DNA of 64,000 nucleotides from Rhodothermales bacterium (GCA_958296045.1 CATQHT010000003.1:1313246-1377245), one strand, 5' to 3'; counted from the first letter of the stretch, positions 1 to 10,386 are shown. Made by a program: numbers and translations. Notes: generated from the letters alone by a model not told the origin.

Positions 1-2175
1 GCGCTACAATCCGCAGCAGGCCAGTCGCACCTACTGGGAGCAAGTACCTCTACCCGCGTCAGGAGCGTATCCTTCGATTTAGAAGATGCGCAGGATGTGG
101 ACCTGGCAGCCCTTGCGGACCTCATTGCCACAAAGGGGCCTAGTCTGACAGACCGCCTGCCGTGGCCGTTTAACAGGCGGAAGCGATTGTTCTTGCTAGA
201 TCCAGTGGAGCTGCAGCGTGACGTGGTACGCCTGCGCAATCACCTGCAGGACCTCGGATTCCTGCAGGTGCATGTAGACTACGCCGCCTCCACGTACGAC
301 GCGACCAGCAATGAGATACGCGTACAGTTCACTATCCGGCTAGGGCCCCCGCTCATCATTCAGGATGTGGGCTTCCATACGGTCGATGGATACCTAGTAC
401 GGACATTCGAAGGCGCAATGCGCGCGCGTTGGATCGCCTTTAGAGACCGAACAAGCTTTCGGACCGGTGACCGCTTTACTGCCTTTCGGGTGGTGCAGAT
501 AGAAGATGAGGTGCTCAGCTGGCTCAAAGAGCAGTCGTACGCCTTTGCCACGCTTCATACCGTTACCACTATCGATTCAGTCTTCAACACCGCTGACATT
601 GACTTTCTAGTCGACCCGGGCGTGCCAGGTACCATTGATAAGATTGTTGTAGAAGGTAACCGGCGTATCAGCGACTTTCTGGTGCGGAGGGAACTGCCCT
701 TTAAAGAAGGAGATCCGTTTTCAAGCCAAGACCTGCTAAAAGGCCAGCGAGAGCTTTTTGCCCTGAACCTCTTTCGCGTAGCTCAGGTGCAGCTGCCGCC
801 ACAGGAACGTGACTCCACCGTCACGGTGCATGTGCAGCTCAGGGAAGCGCGCATCAGATTTCTTAGCGCGGAAATCGGTATTAACCGCCAGTTCGGCCTC
901 TGGGGGAACGGGCGATGGGCTCACCGAAACTTTCTGGGAGGTGCCCGCGTGCTGGCCGCTTCGGCAGAGCTTCAGACGGGGGTATGGGCTGGCGCCTCCA
1001 GCTATTCACGTCGCCTGCTGCGCGCATCGGTGGCCTTGACACAACCCTACGTGCTGGTTTCGGACCTGGTAGCCGTTGTGGAACCCTATGGGCAGCTTGA
1101 GCGCGATCCCCTGCTGGCACCCACAGAACAGCCCTTCGGAGTGAACCGGCGCGAATACGGGTTCAACACCACGCTGATTTATGGGCTTATCGCGACGCGT
1201 GCCGTCAGCCTGCAGCACAGCCTGGCACGCGCCACGACGTTCTCAGGAGCCAGTACCAGTATAGCACGGGATGCCTACGGCAAAGAGGTGCTATCTCTAA
1301 GCGGAACGCTAGGGTGGACAGACAACCTGCTCAATCCGCGGCGCGGATACATGATTCGCGCACTGGCTGAGCACGGCGGCGGGCTGGAGCGTTGGCTGCG
1401 GCGGCGAAGGATGGGCCTCCACTACTCCAAGCTTAGCCTGGAGGTGTCAGGGTTTATCCCACTGACACAGGACCTGTTTATTGGTGCGCGCGCGGCGCAT
1501 GGCCGCGTATGGCCGCTGCATGCCTCGGAGGTCAGGCTCTACGCGGATGGCAGCACGTTCAGCGTGGCCGCCCAGTTTGTGTCACCTACAGAGAACCGCT
1601 TTGATCCGGTACGCTTCTATGTCGGTGGCCAGGATGTGCGTGGCTGGAGCCCGGGTCATGTGGGTCCTAAAGTGAACCGAACCTCATTTGTTGAGGAAGA
1701 TGCTATGGCCGGTGGTGACGCATCAGCAGCTACAACCACGGCGCGCTATGAGCCTGTGGGTGGGCTGACCCGCGCCTCAATGGGGGTGGAGTTCTGGTAC
1801 AGGCTTGGGGGGCCATGGCGGGTGGCGCTCTTTTTGGACGCAGGGCAGGTGTCTTCCTCGGTCGTACCGGCCGCAGCGTGTCCTGCCCGAGTATATCTAG
1901 ATGCGGCGCTGTCTGTTCCTGCCGAGGTGCAGTGCGGGTTTGAAGACGACGGGCGAATTGACTGGAGCGCCCTCCGCTATGGCACCGGGGCGGGCGTCCG
2001 CTACGAGACGCCCATAGGCTTTGTGCGACTGGATGTGGCTGCTAAGATCAATCCCGATGAGCTCGATCTGCAGTCGCCGCGCGATGCTTTTTTGGCCGAG
2101 CAGGGACTGGCGCCCGTCAAGCGCGCTTGGTTAAACCGCTTCGGTCTGAATGTCAGCATCGGGCAGGTGTTTTGA
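1..2175 (+). CDS. TamA/BamA-like Omp85 outer-membrane assembly protein (5' partial)
   Basis: The frame is open from base 1 and the residues before the first possible GTG start (base 97) read like a POTRA strand (RVRSVSFDLEDA), so the gene begins upstream of the window. Seen: POTRA-like segments in the first third (for example VEGNRRISDFLVRRELPF), then a 16-strand-type barrel region with the Omp85 loop-6 motif VGGQDVRGW, and a C-terminus ending in phenylalanine (SIGQVF) as expected of an outer-membrane beta-signal. Omp85 proteins insert barrels or move substrates through the outer membrane. The next gene is TamB-like and starts inside the stop codon, so TamA is the most likely identity; a BamA paralogue is the alternative. 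Confidence 0.88.
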   Translation, partial: ALQSAAGQSHLLGASTSTRVRSVSFDLEDAQDVDLAALADLIATKGPSLTDRLPWPFNRRKRLFLLDPVELQRDVVRLRNHLQDLGFLQVHVDYAASTYDATSNEIRVQFTIRLGPPLIIQDVGFHTVDGYLVRTFEGAMRARWIAFRDRTSFRTGDRFTAFRVVQIEDEVLSWLKEQSYAFATLHTVTTIDSVFNTADIDFLVDPGVPGTIDKIVVEGNRRISDFLVRRELPFKEGDPFSSQDLLKGQRELFALNLFRVAQVQLPPQERDSTVTVHVQLREARIRFLSAEIGINRQFGLWGNGRWAHRNFLGGARVLAASAELQTGVWAGASSYSRRLLRASVALTQPYVLVSDLVAVVEPYGQLERDPLLAPTEQPFGVNRREYGFNTTLIYGLIATRAVSLQHSLARATTFSGASTSIARDAYGKEVLSLSGTLGWTDNLLNPRRGYMIRALAEHGGGLERWLRRRRMGLHYSKLSLEVSGFIPLTQDLFIGARAAHGRVWPLHASEVRLYADGSTFSVAAQFVSPTENRFDPVRFYVGGQDVRGWSPGHVGPKVNRTSFVEEDAMAGGDASAATTTARYEPVGGLTRASMGVEFWYRLGGPWRVALFLDAGQVSSSVVPAAACPARVYLDAALSVPAEVQCGFEDDGRIDWSALRYGTGAGVRYETPIGFVRLDVAAKINPDELDLQSPRDAFLAEQGLAPVKRAWLNRFGLNVSIGQVF

Positions 2176-5100
2176 TGGAAATGGCCACCAAACGACGAAG
2201 ACGCGCCCCATGGTGGCTGATGGCTCTGGTACCGGTGCTAACGCTGATGCTGGTGCTGCAGACGCCCTGGGGGCTGCGCACGGCGCTAAACGTTGCGCTC
2301 AACAGCGCGGGCGTCTCTGTGGCTGGTGCGCACGGGAACTGGCTTCGCCACGTCGAGCTGATCGGCGTCACCGTGGCCCAAGACGGCCTTGACCTCCGCG
2401 TAGACACGCTGGAAGCTACCTACGACGTGCTGGCGCTCGCCCAAGGCCGAATCCACATTCGTCAGCTCGTACTAACAGGAGCGTCAATGGTACTGGGGCG
2501 TGCCGAGCGCACGCAGCCTGACGGTGGGCCTCCGCCTCCGCTTCAGGTGCAGTCGTTCACGATGCGGCGATCGCGCCTGGTCCTGCCGCTGCAGTCTGAT
2601 ACAACGCTGCTCATCGTGGTGGACAGCACGCGTGGCTCGCTGGCGATGAGACCTGATTTTAACGTAGCAGTGGCGTCTATACATCTCAGGGTGCATTTCG
2701 GGCAGCAACCGCTAGATGTAACCGGCGCAGTATCTCTGGCTGACGGCATGCTGGTTCTGGACAGCGTGCGCCTATTCAGCGACGCCTCTGATGTGGTGGT
2801 GGCTGGGCGCGTGCGTCTGCCCGCACCAGAGACCACCGCGTCGGCCGACCTCTCCCTCGTTGCCACGCCGCTCATGCTGCGCGAGGTCGAATTGATTACC
2901 GGGCTGAGCGGCGCTGATGTGCCGTTGTTCCTGGATATGGTTCTAAGCGATGAAGAGGGGCGCTTTCACCTTTTGGGGGATGCTCGTGTAGGCGAGGCAG
3001 GTGCCGCCGGCCGCCTTGCAGTGGATGCGATCATGTCGGTTCAAGAGGGCGTTGCGGTCCGATCGGCCAGCGTGAGCGGCCTCGACCTCAGCCTTATTGA
3101 TACTACGCTGGTGGGCAAGATAAGCGCCCACCTGCATGGGCAGCTACATGCAGATAGCGTACAAGGCATGACAGGGCAGCTGACTCTGGAATTGCTCGAA
3201 GGCGATGCGCAGGGCTTGATGCTACATAGCGGGCAGGCACAGCTCACGCTGCATGAGCAGACAGCCGCGCTGGAGTTTCTACTTAACCTAGATGGACTGC
3301 AGCTCGCAGGAGCGGGCACGGCCCGTGAACTGGGCCGTGAGCCTGCCTATGTGCTCAATGGTACCATCGGTGCGCTGGATCTGCATCGCCTTCTTGGACT
3401 GCCTGTCGCGAGCGACCTTGCGGGTACATGGGAGGTGAGCGGCAAGGGTGCGCGCACCGCGGCGGCGCGCGTGCACGTAGGCGGCGCTATCGGCTCACTA
3501 GCGCTGTCAGGCGCTGTGCTCGAGGTTGACCTCGATGGCGGGGCGCTCAAGGCCCAGGCCCGTGTGGATGCGGATTCCGGCTACTTAGCAGTGGACGGGA
3601 CCGCTGCCTGGGGTTTGAGTCCTATGGATCTGAGGGCTACCGCTCGGTTGCGCGCGCTGGATGCTGGCGCGATGCTGGCGTTGGACATGCCCAGCCGATG
3701 GACCGCAGATGTGCATACGCACCTGCGCGGCAACTGGCCGCCAGACTCGGGCAAGGTAGCAATCACTCTTAGAGACTCGTACCACGACAATCTCAACATT
3801 ATCGGTGCGGTGGCTCAAGCCTCGGTGCGTGGCACCGATTTGACCGCCCAAAGCGACATGGACTTAGCGATAGGCAAGGTGAGCTGGGCGGCCCGTGCCC
3901 GCCTATTGGGTACAGGGCCGGCTTTGGATCAGGTGCGGATAACCTTTGACAGCCTGGATGCCGGACCATGGGTCGAAGGTTGGCGCACCGCCCTTAGTGG
4001 GACCGCGCGGGTGCACGGTCGACGGCCAGATGGGTTCGACGTGGCGCTGGTGCTTCGGCCATCGATGGTGAACACGCTGCCCGTGGATTCCGGGCGTATA
4101 AGTGTCATGCTGGAATCGAACCGGCTGGCAGGATCCGTGGCCGTCTTTTCGCCAAGTGGAGCTATTGACCTAGCATTTGAGGGTGCACCAGGAGATTCAG
4201 TGTTTGCGCTGACGCGTGGCGACTTTAAGGCGCTGGATTTGGGCGTGTGGTTAGGCCTTGATGAACTCCAAACCCGGCTCACTGGAATGGTTGACACCGC
4301 TGGAGTGACCGGCATGCGCCCGTCGACCTTATCTATGCATGGTACCGTGCGCCTTGACTCTTCAACAGTCAACGGACAGATGCTTGATGCGACCACGGTA
4401 TCGGTCAAGGCAGACAGTGGCGCCTACCACATGGAGGCTGCTACCACTTGGGCTGGCGGAAGCCTCGTCCTGGACTCTGTGGTAGGGCGATGGTTTGATG
4501 ACATACCAACCTATGGAGCACGCGTTGCCGCGGACAAACTGAGTCTGGATGCGCTGTTTGGGATCCCGGCCACCTTCAGCGGCCGTGTTGCCTTAAGCGG
4601 CGATGGCGTGGCGCCAGAGGGTGCCGACCATCGGGCAGAGGGGCGGATGCATGTGATTGCCACCCATTCCAGATACCAGGATCTTCAATTCCATGATGTG
4701 GAGATCGACTTGGCGCTCACCGATGGCGTGGTGCGGGTTGACACGCTGCGCATCCATTCCAATGGGGTCCGGCTGGCCGGAAGCGGCGCCATCCCGATCT
4801 GGGGCCGCGAGGTCTCCGGCCGCCACTTTGTGGCCCATGGTGCGGTGCTAGACGCGGCGGCGCTGGCGACGCTTTTCTTTGAGGCGCCTCTGGCAACTGT
4901 GCCCGCACCTGGAGACACCATCTGGTTTGCCACTACCAGCCGCGGCGACACGACGAAGATCGCAGGCCACTTTCAGGTGGCAGGCGTTAGGGCGGGACCA
5001 TTGAGGGTGCTTGAAGCCAAAGGAGGGGTCCAGGTATCTGTCGCGGCTTCGGGCGATGGGCCACGCATAGCTGCTATCGACAGCATCTGGGGAGACTTAC

Positions 5101-7133
5101 AGCGGGCCTCGATCCCCAGCCTTATGGCGCGCAGCGCGCATATGCGCGCAGACCTTGCAGGGGACACGCTGAATTTTCAGGCTAGCGTAGTTATCGACGA
5201 CACGCGGCACGCGGAGCTAGAAGGCATGGCAGATCTCACCGCACAGCGTATTGGGCTGCGCACGATGGGTATGACTCTGGGCGAAGAACGATGGCATCTG
5301 GATCAGGCCGCGACCATCTCCTATGGTGATGAGGTGCGCGTGCGCAACCTCCTTCTTGTTGCCGATGCCCAGGAGGTGGCCCTCGATGGCGTCATCAATC
5401 CCACGGGGCGTCAGAGCATGGTGCTGACCCTGTTTAACGTGCAGCCAGCCGCGGTGGCAGACCTCTTCGGCTTTCCTGGACTCGGTGGCGTTATCGAAGG
5501 TGACCTCTTCTTTACCGGAGAAGCCACAAGTCCAGCTTTGGATGGCAACATTTCTATGTCGTTGGAAGCCTTTGGCAGGCCTGTGGGAGAGCTGAACGCT
5601 ACCGTTGGCTACGCTGACGGTAGCTTGGAACTCGATGCTATGCTGGCCCATGTTGATCGGAGCTCACTTGCGATGCGTGGCTACGTTCCGGCGGACCTGC
5701 GGCTACAGAAGACGGGAGCGTTGCCCGAAGGGGCGGACGCGGTCGCGCTGCAAGTCAACGCGCAAGGCTTCAACGTAGGATGGGTTGAGCCCTTTCTGGA
5801 TCCAGAGTTGGTAGGAGATGTGGAGGGGCGCCTGACCGGATCCGTGACGGTGGATGGTACCTTGTTGCGTCCGCATGCGCTAGGGAGTATCGTGCTGGAA
5901 GACGGCAGGCTGGAGCTTCCAGAGCTGGGCATCACTGGGGAGGGCATGCAGGCGCAGGTGATGCTTAGCGGAGACTCCGTGCACCTGAGCCACCTTGCCG
6001 CCACCAGTGGGGGCGGCACGCTTACCGGGCAGGGCACCATCGCGCTGGAGGACCTGACGCTCGGGGAGTACGATCTGAGCGGTGAAGCCGATCAATTTCG
6101 TGTGATCGACAACGAAGGCTACCTGGCGCATGTCTCAGGCGACCTTCGGTTGCGCGGCACTACAGAGCAGCCGAAGTTTACGGGAAGCATCCGCCTCATT
6201 AACGCCGACATACGTCCGACCGAAGCCGCAAGTGATGTCTATGACCCGGTAGTCTTCACGCCCGAGGATGTGCGCATGCTGGAGCGGTATTTCAACATTC
6301 GGGTCGATGAGGCGGACACGACTACTTTTGTGTTCTACGATGCGCTGACGATGGCGTTGTCGGTGGTTGTGGGCGAAGATGTGTGGATACGGTCCCGCGC
6401 CGCGCCGGAAATGAATGTGCCGTTCCAGGGGGTTCTGAACATCACGAAGGTACCCGGGGAGGATGCCGAGGTGGTCGGCTCGGTCCAGGTGGTGCCGGCT
6501 CAGAGCTACGTACGCCAGTTTGGTCGCCGTTTCGACATTGATACGGGTCGCATGACCTTTACGGGGTCAGCGCTCAATCCGCTTATTGAGCTGCGGGCTT
6601 CCTATGAAGCATCGGGGCACAGCGGTCAGGAGCGTCCCGTCATCATCTTTCTTGACGTCTCGGGAAGCATTCTGGATGAGGGTGCGCTGACTTTGCGGCT
6701 GAGCAGCGACCCCGCTATCCTGGATGAGTCGGACATCATCTCATATCTGGCTACCGGACGTCCGGCTGCAGAAGCATTTCAGCGGGGCGAAGGCAGTACG
6801 CTGCAGTTGGGACGAGACATTGCGGTCAGTCAGCTGACTAACCTCATAGCGGGAGCGGCCGGTGCGGAGCTTGGGCTCGACATCGTAGAGATTAAGCAGG
6901 AAGGCTCACGTGGCGTTACGCTGACTGCTGGCAAGCGCGTCTCTCGCTACATGTTCGCGTCGATTAGCTGGCCAATCGCTATTGGTCCAGGGGGCGCCGT
7001 GCAGCCCGGCTCGGGATCGACTGGCAACAAGGAGATAGCAATCGAGTATTCACTTTTTCAGTGGCTCCTGGCACGCCTTCGGGGTGACACCGAGTCGCTT
7101 GGTGCCAGCCTTGTCGTACAGTATGCTTACTGA
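2175..7133 (+). CDS. tamB: TamB-like translocation and assembly module / inter-membrane lipid transport protein (DUF490)
   Basis: 1652 residues from the ATG at 2175, which shares its A with the TGA of the upstream Omp85 gene; upstream in-frame starts lie within that gene and are unlikely. Seen: a basic N-terminus followed by one membrane anchor (WLMALVPVLTLMLVLQ), a very long region of repeating short beta-strand motifs alternating hydrophobic and polar residues, and a C-terminal DUF490-type block (FGRRFDIDTGRMTF..., SDIISYLATGRP). Known: TamB/AsmA-like proteins form a hydrophobic beta-groove bridging the two membranes, help outer-membrane protein insertion and carry phospholipids. Its place between an Omp85 protein and an Mla transporter fits lipid or protein supply to the outer membrane. 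Confidence 0.9.
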   Translation: MEMATKRRRRAPWWLMALVPVLTLMLVLQTPWGLRTALNVALNSAGVSVAGAHGNWLRHVELIGVTVAQDGLDLRVDTLEATYDVLALAQGRIHIRQLVLTGASMVLGRAERTQPDGGPPPPLQVQSFTMRRSRLVLPLQSDTTLLIVVDSTRGSLAMRPDFNVAVASIHLRVHFGQQPLDVTGAVSLADGMLVLDSVRLFSDASDVVVAGRVRLPAPETTASADLSLVATPLMLREVELITGLSGADVPLFLDMVLSDEEGRFHLLGDARVGEAGAAGRLAVDAIMSVQEGVAVRSASVSGLDLSLIDTTLVGKISAHLHGQLHADSVQGMTGQLTLELLEGDAQGLMLHSGQAQLTLHEQTAALEFLLNLDGLQLAGAGTARELGREPAYVLNGTIGALDLHRLLGLPVASDLAGTWEVSGKGARTAAARVHVGGAIGSLALSGAVLEVDLDGGALKAQARVDADSGYLAVDGTAAWGLSPMDLRATARLRALDAGAMLALDMPSRWTADVHTHLRGNWPPDSGKVAITLRDSYHDNLNIIGAVAQASVRGTDLTAQSDMDLAIGKVSWAARARLLGTGPALDQVRITFDSLDAGPWVEGWRTALSGTARVHGRRPDGFDVALVLRPSMVNTLPVDSGRISVMLESNRLAGSVAVFSPSGAIDLAFEGAPGDSVFALTRGDFKALDLGVWLGLDELQTRLTGMVDTAGVTGMRPSTLSMHGTVRLDSSTVNGQMLDATTVSVKADSGAYHMEAATTWAGGSLVLDSVVGRWFDDIPTYGARVAADKLSLDALFGIPATFSGRVALSGDGVAPEGADHRAEGRMHVIATHSRYQDLQFHDVEIDLALTDGVVRVDTLRIHSNGVRLAGSGAIPIWGREVSGRHFVAHGAVLDAAALATLFFEAPLATVPAPGDTIWFATTSRGDTTKIAGHFQVAGVRAGPLRVLEAKGGVQVSVAASGDGPRIAAIDSIWGDLQRASIPSLMARSAHMRADLAGDTLNFQASVVIDDTRHAELEGMADLTAQRIGLRTMGMTLGEERWHLDQAATISYGDEVRVRNLLLVADAQEVALDGVINPTGRQSMVLTLFNVQPAAVADLFGFPGLGGVIEGDLFFTGEATSPALDGNISMSLEAFGRPVGELNATVGYADGSLELDAMLAHVDRSSLAMRGYVPADLRLQKTGALPEGADAVALQVNAQGFNVGWVEPFLDPELVGDVEGRLTGSVTVDGTLLRPHALGSIVLEDGRLELPELGITGEGMQAQVMLSGDSVHLSHLAATSGGGTLTGQGTIALEDLTLGEYDLSGEADQFRVIDNEGYLAHVSGDLRLRGTTEQPKFTGSIRLINADIRPTEAASDVYDPVVFTPEDVRMLERYFNIRVDEADTTTFVFYDALTMALSVVVGEDVWIRSRAAPEMNVPFQGVLNITKVPGEDAEVVGSVQVVPAQSYVRQFGRRFDIDTGRMTFTGSALNPLIELRASYEASGHSGQERPVIIFLDVSGSILDEGALTLRLSSDPAILDESDIISYLATGRPAAEAFQRGEGSTLQLGRDIAVSQLTNLIAGAAGAELGLDIVEIKQEGSRGVTLTAGKRVSRYMFASISWPIAIGPGGAVQPGSGSTGNKEIAIEYSLFQWLLARLRGDTESLGASLVVQYAY

Positions 7134-7142
7134 TTGCGCCCC

Positions 7143-7910
7143 ATGCCCACCGACGTGGTAGTTCGCAGCCTGGAGCGTGCAGCAAGCCTGGCGCAGTTTG
7201 TGGCGAATTTCTTAAGAAAGTGTTTCCGTCGCCCTTTTGAGGGGCAGGAGCTCGTGCGCCAGATGGATGAGACGGGGTCGAAAAGCCTGCTCCTGGTGGT
7301 GGTTACGGGCCTATCAATCGGGGTGGTGCTCTCGATGCAGAGCCGCGGCACGCTGGCCCGGTTTGGCGCTGAGTCCGTCCTTCCCAGCATGTTGGCTTTA
7401 TCTGTCATCAAGGAGATCGGGCCGGTGATCACCTCGCTGGTGCTGGCAGGGCGGTTGGGCGCAGGCATCGCCGCGGAAATCGGCTCTATGCGCGTGACCG
7501 AGCAGATTGACGCCCTGGAAGTCGCCGCACTCAAACCGTTCAACTATCTGGTGGTGACGCGCGTTCTGGCGTGCGTGATCATGTTTCCCGTGCTAACGAC
7601 CTGCTGCGACGTGGTAGCGCTGATGGGAGGCTTTCTGGAATCGGTGATGTCATCGGGCACCAACTACCGGCTGTTTATTGACAGCGCGTTCGAAAGCGTG
7701 CTTTTGACGGATATGATCTTCTCAACCCTTAAGACCAGCATTTTCGGCTTTATCGTCGGCATTGTGGGCTGCGAGATGGGTTACCATGTGCGCGGCGGCA
7801 CCCGCGAGGTGGGACAGAGTGCGATGCAGGCGGTCGTATTGTCTTCTCTCCTTATTCTAGTCGCGGATGTGGTGCTGGTGCGTATCTCCCTGGCGATCTT
7901 CGGAGGCTAG
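7143..7910 (+). CDS. mlaE: MlaE-family ABC transporter permease
   Basis: 255 residues from ATG 7143; a TTG at 7134, directly behind the TamB stop, is an alternative start. Several hydrophobic spans and the MlaE signature are visible (AEIGSMRVTEQIDAL, preceded by GRLGAG), with EIGPVITSLVLAGRL before it. Known role: inner-membrane permease of the MCE/Mla system that moves phospholipids between inner and outer membranes. The ATPase gene begins four bases after the stop, in the same reading frame, and the MCE substrate-binding protein follows, giving the usual E-F-D core. No mlaB or mlaC gene is visible in this cluster. Confidence 0.93.
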   Translation: MPTDVVVRSLERAASLAQFVANFLRKCFRRPFEGQELVRQMDETGSKSLLLVVVTGLSIGVVLSMQSRGTLARFGAESVLPSMLALSVIKEIGPVITSLVLAGRLGAGIAAEIGSMRVTEQIDALEVAALKPFNYLVVTRVLACVIMFPVLTTCCDVVALMGGFLESVMSSGTNYRLFIDSAFESVLLTDMIFSTLKTSIFGFIVGIVGCEMGYHVRGGTREVGQSAMQAVVLSSLLILVADVVLVRISLAIFGG

Positions 7911-7913
7911 GTC

Positions 7914-8663
7914 GTGGATGCTGCCGTGCCGCCTGACGGTATCGCCATATCCGTGCGCAACCTGCACAAGGCGTTCGGGGCGCTAAAAGTGCTCAGGGGC
8001 GTATCGCTAGATGTGCGACAGGGGACATGCGTGGCCGTTATGGGGGGCTCTGGAACTGGCAAGAGCGTGCTAATCAAGCACGTCGTCCGACTGCTTCGGC
8101 CGGATAAGGGTACGATATGGGTGTTCGGGCAACGTGTTGACGAGATGGAAGAGGCTGTGCTCAACCAGCTTCGCCTGCGGATAGGGTTCCTGTTCCAGGG
8201 CGGCGCGCTGTTTGACTCCATGACGGTGGGAGAAAATCTGGATTTCATCCTGTCAAGGCATACGCCGTTTCCGGCATCAGAGCGTCAGGAGCGCATCAGA
8301 AATGCACTAGCGTGGGTTGCGCTTCCAGACAAGGCTTCCAGCTACCCGGCATCGTTGTCGGGCGGCCAGCGCAAGCGCATAGCATTGGCGCGTGCTGTCA
8401 TCTTAGAGCCCGAGATCCTGCTTTGCGACGAGCCCACGACCGGGCTAGACCCGGTGTCTGTGCGCATGGTTTCTGACCTTCTGGTGAGGCTGCGCGACGA
8501 GCTCGGCATCACTATCGTATCAATTACGCACGACCTGCTTTCTGCCAGGATCACTGCGGATCGTGCGTGTTTCTTGCACGAAGGCCGCGTCATTGCAGAG
8601 GGTACACTGGAGGAGCTGCAGGAGGACGCGGATCCGGTGCTTCGTGACTTCTTCGGAGACTGA
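7914..8663 (+). CDS. mlaF: MlaF-family ABC transporter ATP-binding protein
   Basis: 249 residues, GTG start three bases after the permease stop. All ATPase motifs are present and look functional: Walker A GGSGTGKS, Q-loop region LFQGGALFDS, signature SLSGGQRKR, Walker B ILLCDEPTTGLDP and the switch histidine in ITHD. The FQGGALFDS wording is typical of the MlaF branch. It should power the permease encoded immediately upstream. Translation is probably coupled to mlaE because the genes nearly abut. Confidence 0.94.
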   Translation: MDAAVPPDGIAISVRNLHKAFGALKVLRGVSLDVRQGTCVAVMGGSGTGKSVLIKHVVRLLRPDKGTIWVFGQRVDEMEEAVLNQLRLRIGFLFQGGALFDSMTVGENLDFILSRHTPFPASERQERIRNALAWVALPDKASSYPASLSGGQRKRIALARAVILEPEILLCDEPTTGLDPVSVRMVSDLLVRLRDELGITIVSITHDLLSARITADRACFLHEGRVIAEGTLEELQEDADPVLRDFFGD

Positions 8664-8692
8664 GGAACATTGATGTATCAGCCACAAGAGCC

Positions 8693-9769
8693 ATGAATAA
8701 GAAAGCGCGCGTGGGGCTTGTCATCGTTCTTGGCGGCGGCCTCTTTATTCTGGTCATATTCCTGGTGGCCAACCGGTCCTTTCTGCTGAGCGATCGTTTT
8801 GAGCTACGCAGCGAATTCAATCAGGTGGCTGGCTTGCGCGCTGGCGCGGGCGTCCAATACCAGGGCGTCAGCGTCGGCACGGTGTCCGCGGTTACGCTAC
8901 CGGTTGCGCCCGGCGCCCCCATCGAGGTGACTATGGGTGTTTCATGGGCTGCCCGCCACCTGATCAACAGCCAGACGCAGGCCCAGATCAAGACGGAAGG
9001 GATGCTCGGCAGCATGATCGTGGTATTGGTCAACCCACCCATGCCGCCTGACATGCCGGACCCGCTTCCGGTGGAGGACGGTGCTACCATTAGTGGCGAG
9101 GATCCGACAGATCTGTTCGAAATCACGGACAAGGCGCTGGAGTCGGTGCAGCGGCTTGAGCAGGCCACCGCGTCTGCTTTCCTGATCGTGGATGATGTGC
9201 GAGAGGGGAAGGGTACGCTGGGCAAACTGGTGTATGACCCGGCGCTTTACAACAGCTTGGTGGCGACCGCAGACAAAACGACGGAGCTGCTGGAGCATCT
9301 GGGCCATGATGCCGAAGCGCTGGTGGAGCTGGCCACCCAGGCCTCAGAAGGTGTGAAGTCTATCTTTGACAAGGTGGATCATGGCGACGGCACGGTGGCG
9401 CGCCTGCTCAACGATCCAGAGATGTATCAGCAGGTGCTGGGGGTGGCAGACACGTTGGCGGCCATCGCAGCGGCCACGCGCATGCTGATCGCCAGTGCGG
9501 AGAGCGCCACCAGTTGGGGCGCCTTAGGGGCGTACCGTTTTGCAGAGCTGATGGAGGCGGGCAAGCACAACTGGCTATTCAAGCGGTATTTTGAGGAGCG
9601 TGGATACACGACGAAGGCGCCCTTTGAGATCCGCGAAGAGGCGATCGTGGAAAGCTTTTTGCAGCTGCAGGAAAAGGAGCGCGAGCTTATGGAGTGGGAA
9701 GCGCGGTTGACCGCACTATCGGCGTCGCTGGATTCTACCGGCGTTGTGTCGACGCAAGACGATCGGTAA
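8693..9769 (+). CDS. mlaD: MlaD-like MCE-domain lipid-binding protein
   Basis: 358 residues from ATG 8693. A short basic N-terminus and one membrane segment (VGLVIVLGGGLFILVIFLV) are followed by an MCE domain at about residues 38-115 (NQVAGLRAGAGVQYQGVSVG). The remainder is helical, with a stretch rich in acidic and small residues (EGKGTLGKLVYDP, DGTVARLLNDPEMY), a pattern common in MCE proteins of this size. Known role: periplasmic lipid-binding ring of the Mla transporter, anchored in the inner membrane. Third gene of the Mla set, 29 bases after mlaF. Confidence 0.9.
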   Translation: MNKKARVGLVIVLGGGLFILVIFLVANRSFLLSDRFELRSEFNQVAGLRAGAGVQYQGVSVGTVSAVTLPVAPGAPIEVTMGVSWAARHLINSQTQAQIKTEGMLGSMIVVLVNPPMPPDMPDPLPVEDGATISGEDPTDLFEITDKALESVQRLEQATASAFLIVDDVREGKGTLGKLVYDPALYNSLVATADKTTELLEHLGHDAEALVELATQASEGVKSIFDKVDHGDGTVARLLNDPEMYQQVLGVADTLAAIAAATRMLIASAESATSWGALGAYRFAELMEAGKHNWLFKRYFEERGYTTKAPFEIREEAIVESFLQLQEKERELMEWEARLTALSASLDSTGVVSTQDDR

Positions 9770-9848
9770 GCAGGCGGCTCCCTTGGCATTGGCGCACTCT
9801 TGGCAGGTTAGGCCTCGGTTTTCGTGCACCCATTCACTCTTGGGGCTG

Positions 9849-10385
9849 TTGATTCGGCGCCTGGTAAAGGATGTGCGACTGGCGGAGGCCGTGGTGCTCG
9901 TGGTGCTTCCGTCACTGATCTTGGTGATCATTCTTTTGCAGTTTCTGGCGTGGACTTGGCTAGCTCCTGTCATCGAGGCTGATGTGTCGGGTCCGGTGGC
10001 TGCCCGCTTTTTTGAGGCGCAGATCTGGGGAGCAGCGGTGTTCCTGTTGACATGCATCGCGGGCTGGGTGCCTGGTGTGCGTGTTCAGCTTCGCGGCGAA
10101 TGCTTGGAGGTTCGCCAAGGGCGAAGGGCTCGGTCGCTTCACTTGTCGCTAATAGTCCACAGCGTTACCGTTACGATGCTGCAGTGGCATCGGGAGTATC
10201 GCCCGTACGAGGAGGTGGAAGCCTATGTCAGCCGACTGACTTCACGCGTGCTGATGCTGGATACCAATGAGGTGCAGATAGCTATCGGTCTGCATCGGAG
10301 CGACTGCGACGAATTGGCCAAGCTGCTAAGCGAACACATGGCGGCACGGGAGAGGACGGCTGCTGCAGCCAATGCTGCCCGCTGA
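9849..10385 (+). CDS. small integral membrane protein of unknown function
   Basis: About 178 residues if the TTG at 9849 is used; TTG codons at 9744, 9783 and 9840 are possible and there is no ATG, so the start is uncertain. Two strong hydrophobic spans are visible (VVLVVLPSLILVIILLQFL and AAVFLLTCIAGWV), then a soluble C-terminal half rich in beta-type residues (VRVQLRGECLEVRQGR..., TNEVQIAIGLHRSDCDELAKLL) that resembles a bacterial PH-like domain, though I cannot prove that. It sits between mlaD and tgt; the tgt start is one base after its stop, so it is part of the same run. Confidence 0.6.
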   Translation: MIRRLVKDVRLAEAVVLVVLPSLILVIILLQFLAWTWLAPVIEADVSGPVAARFFEAQIWGAAVFLLTCIAGWVPGVRVQLRGECLEVRQGRRARSLHLSLIVHSVTVTMLQWHREYRPYEEVEAYVSRLTSRVLMLDTNEVQIAIGLHRSDCDELAKLLSEHMAARERTAAAANAAR

Positions 10386-10386
10386 A

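Noticed and set aside
7908-7916. mlaE and mlaF lie in the same frame, separated by one TAG and one codon, as if a readthrough fusion were made.
   Set aside because: Both proteins are full-length with normal ends and the pair is encoded separately in the family; same-frame spacing occurs by chance one time in three.
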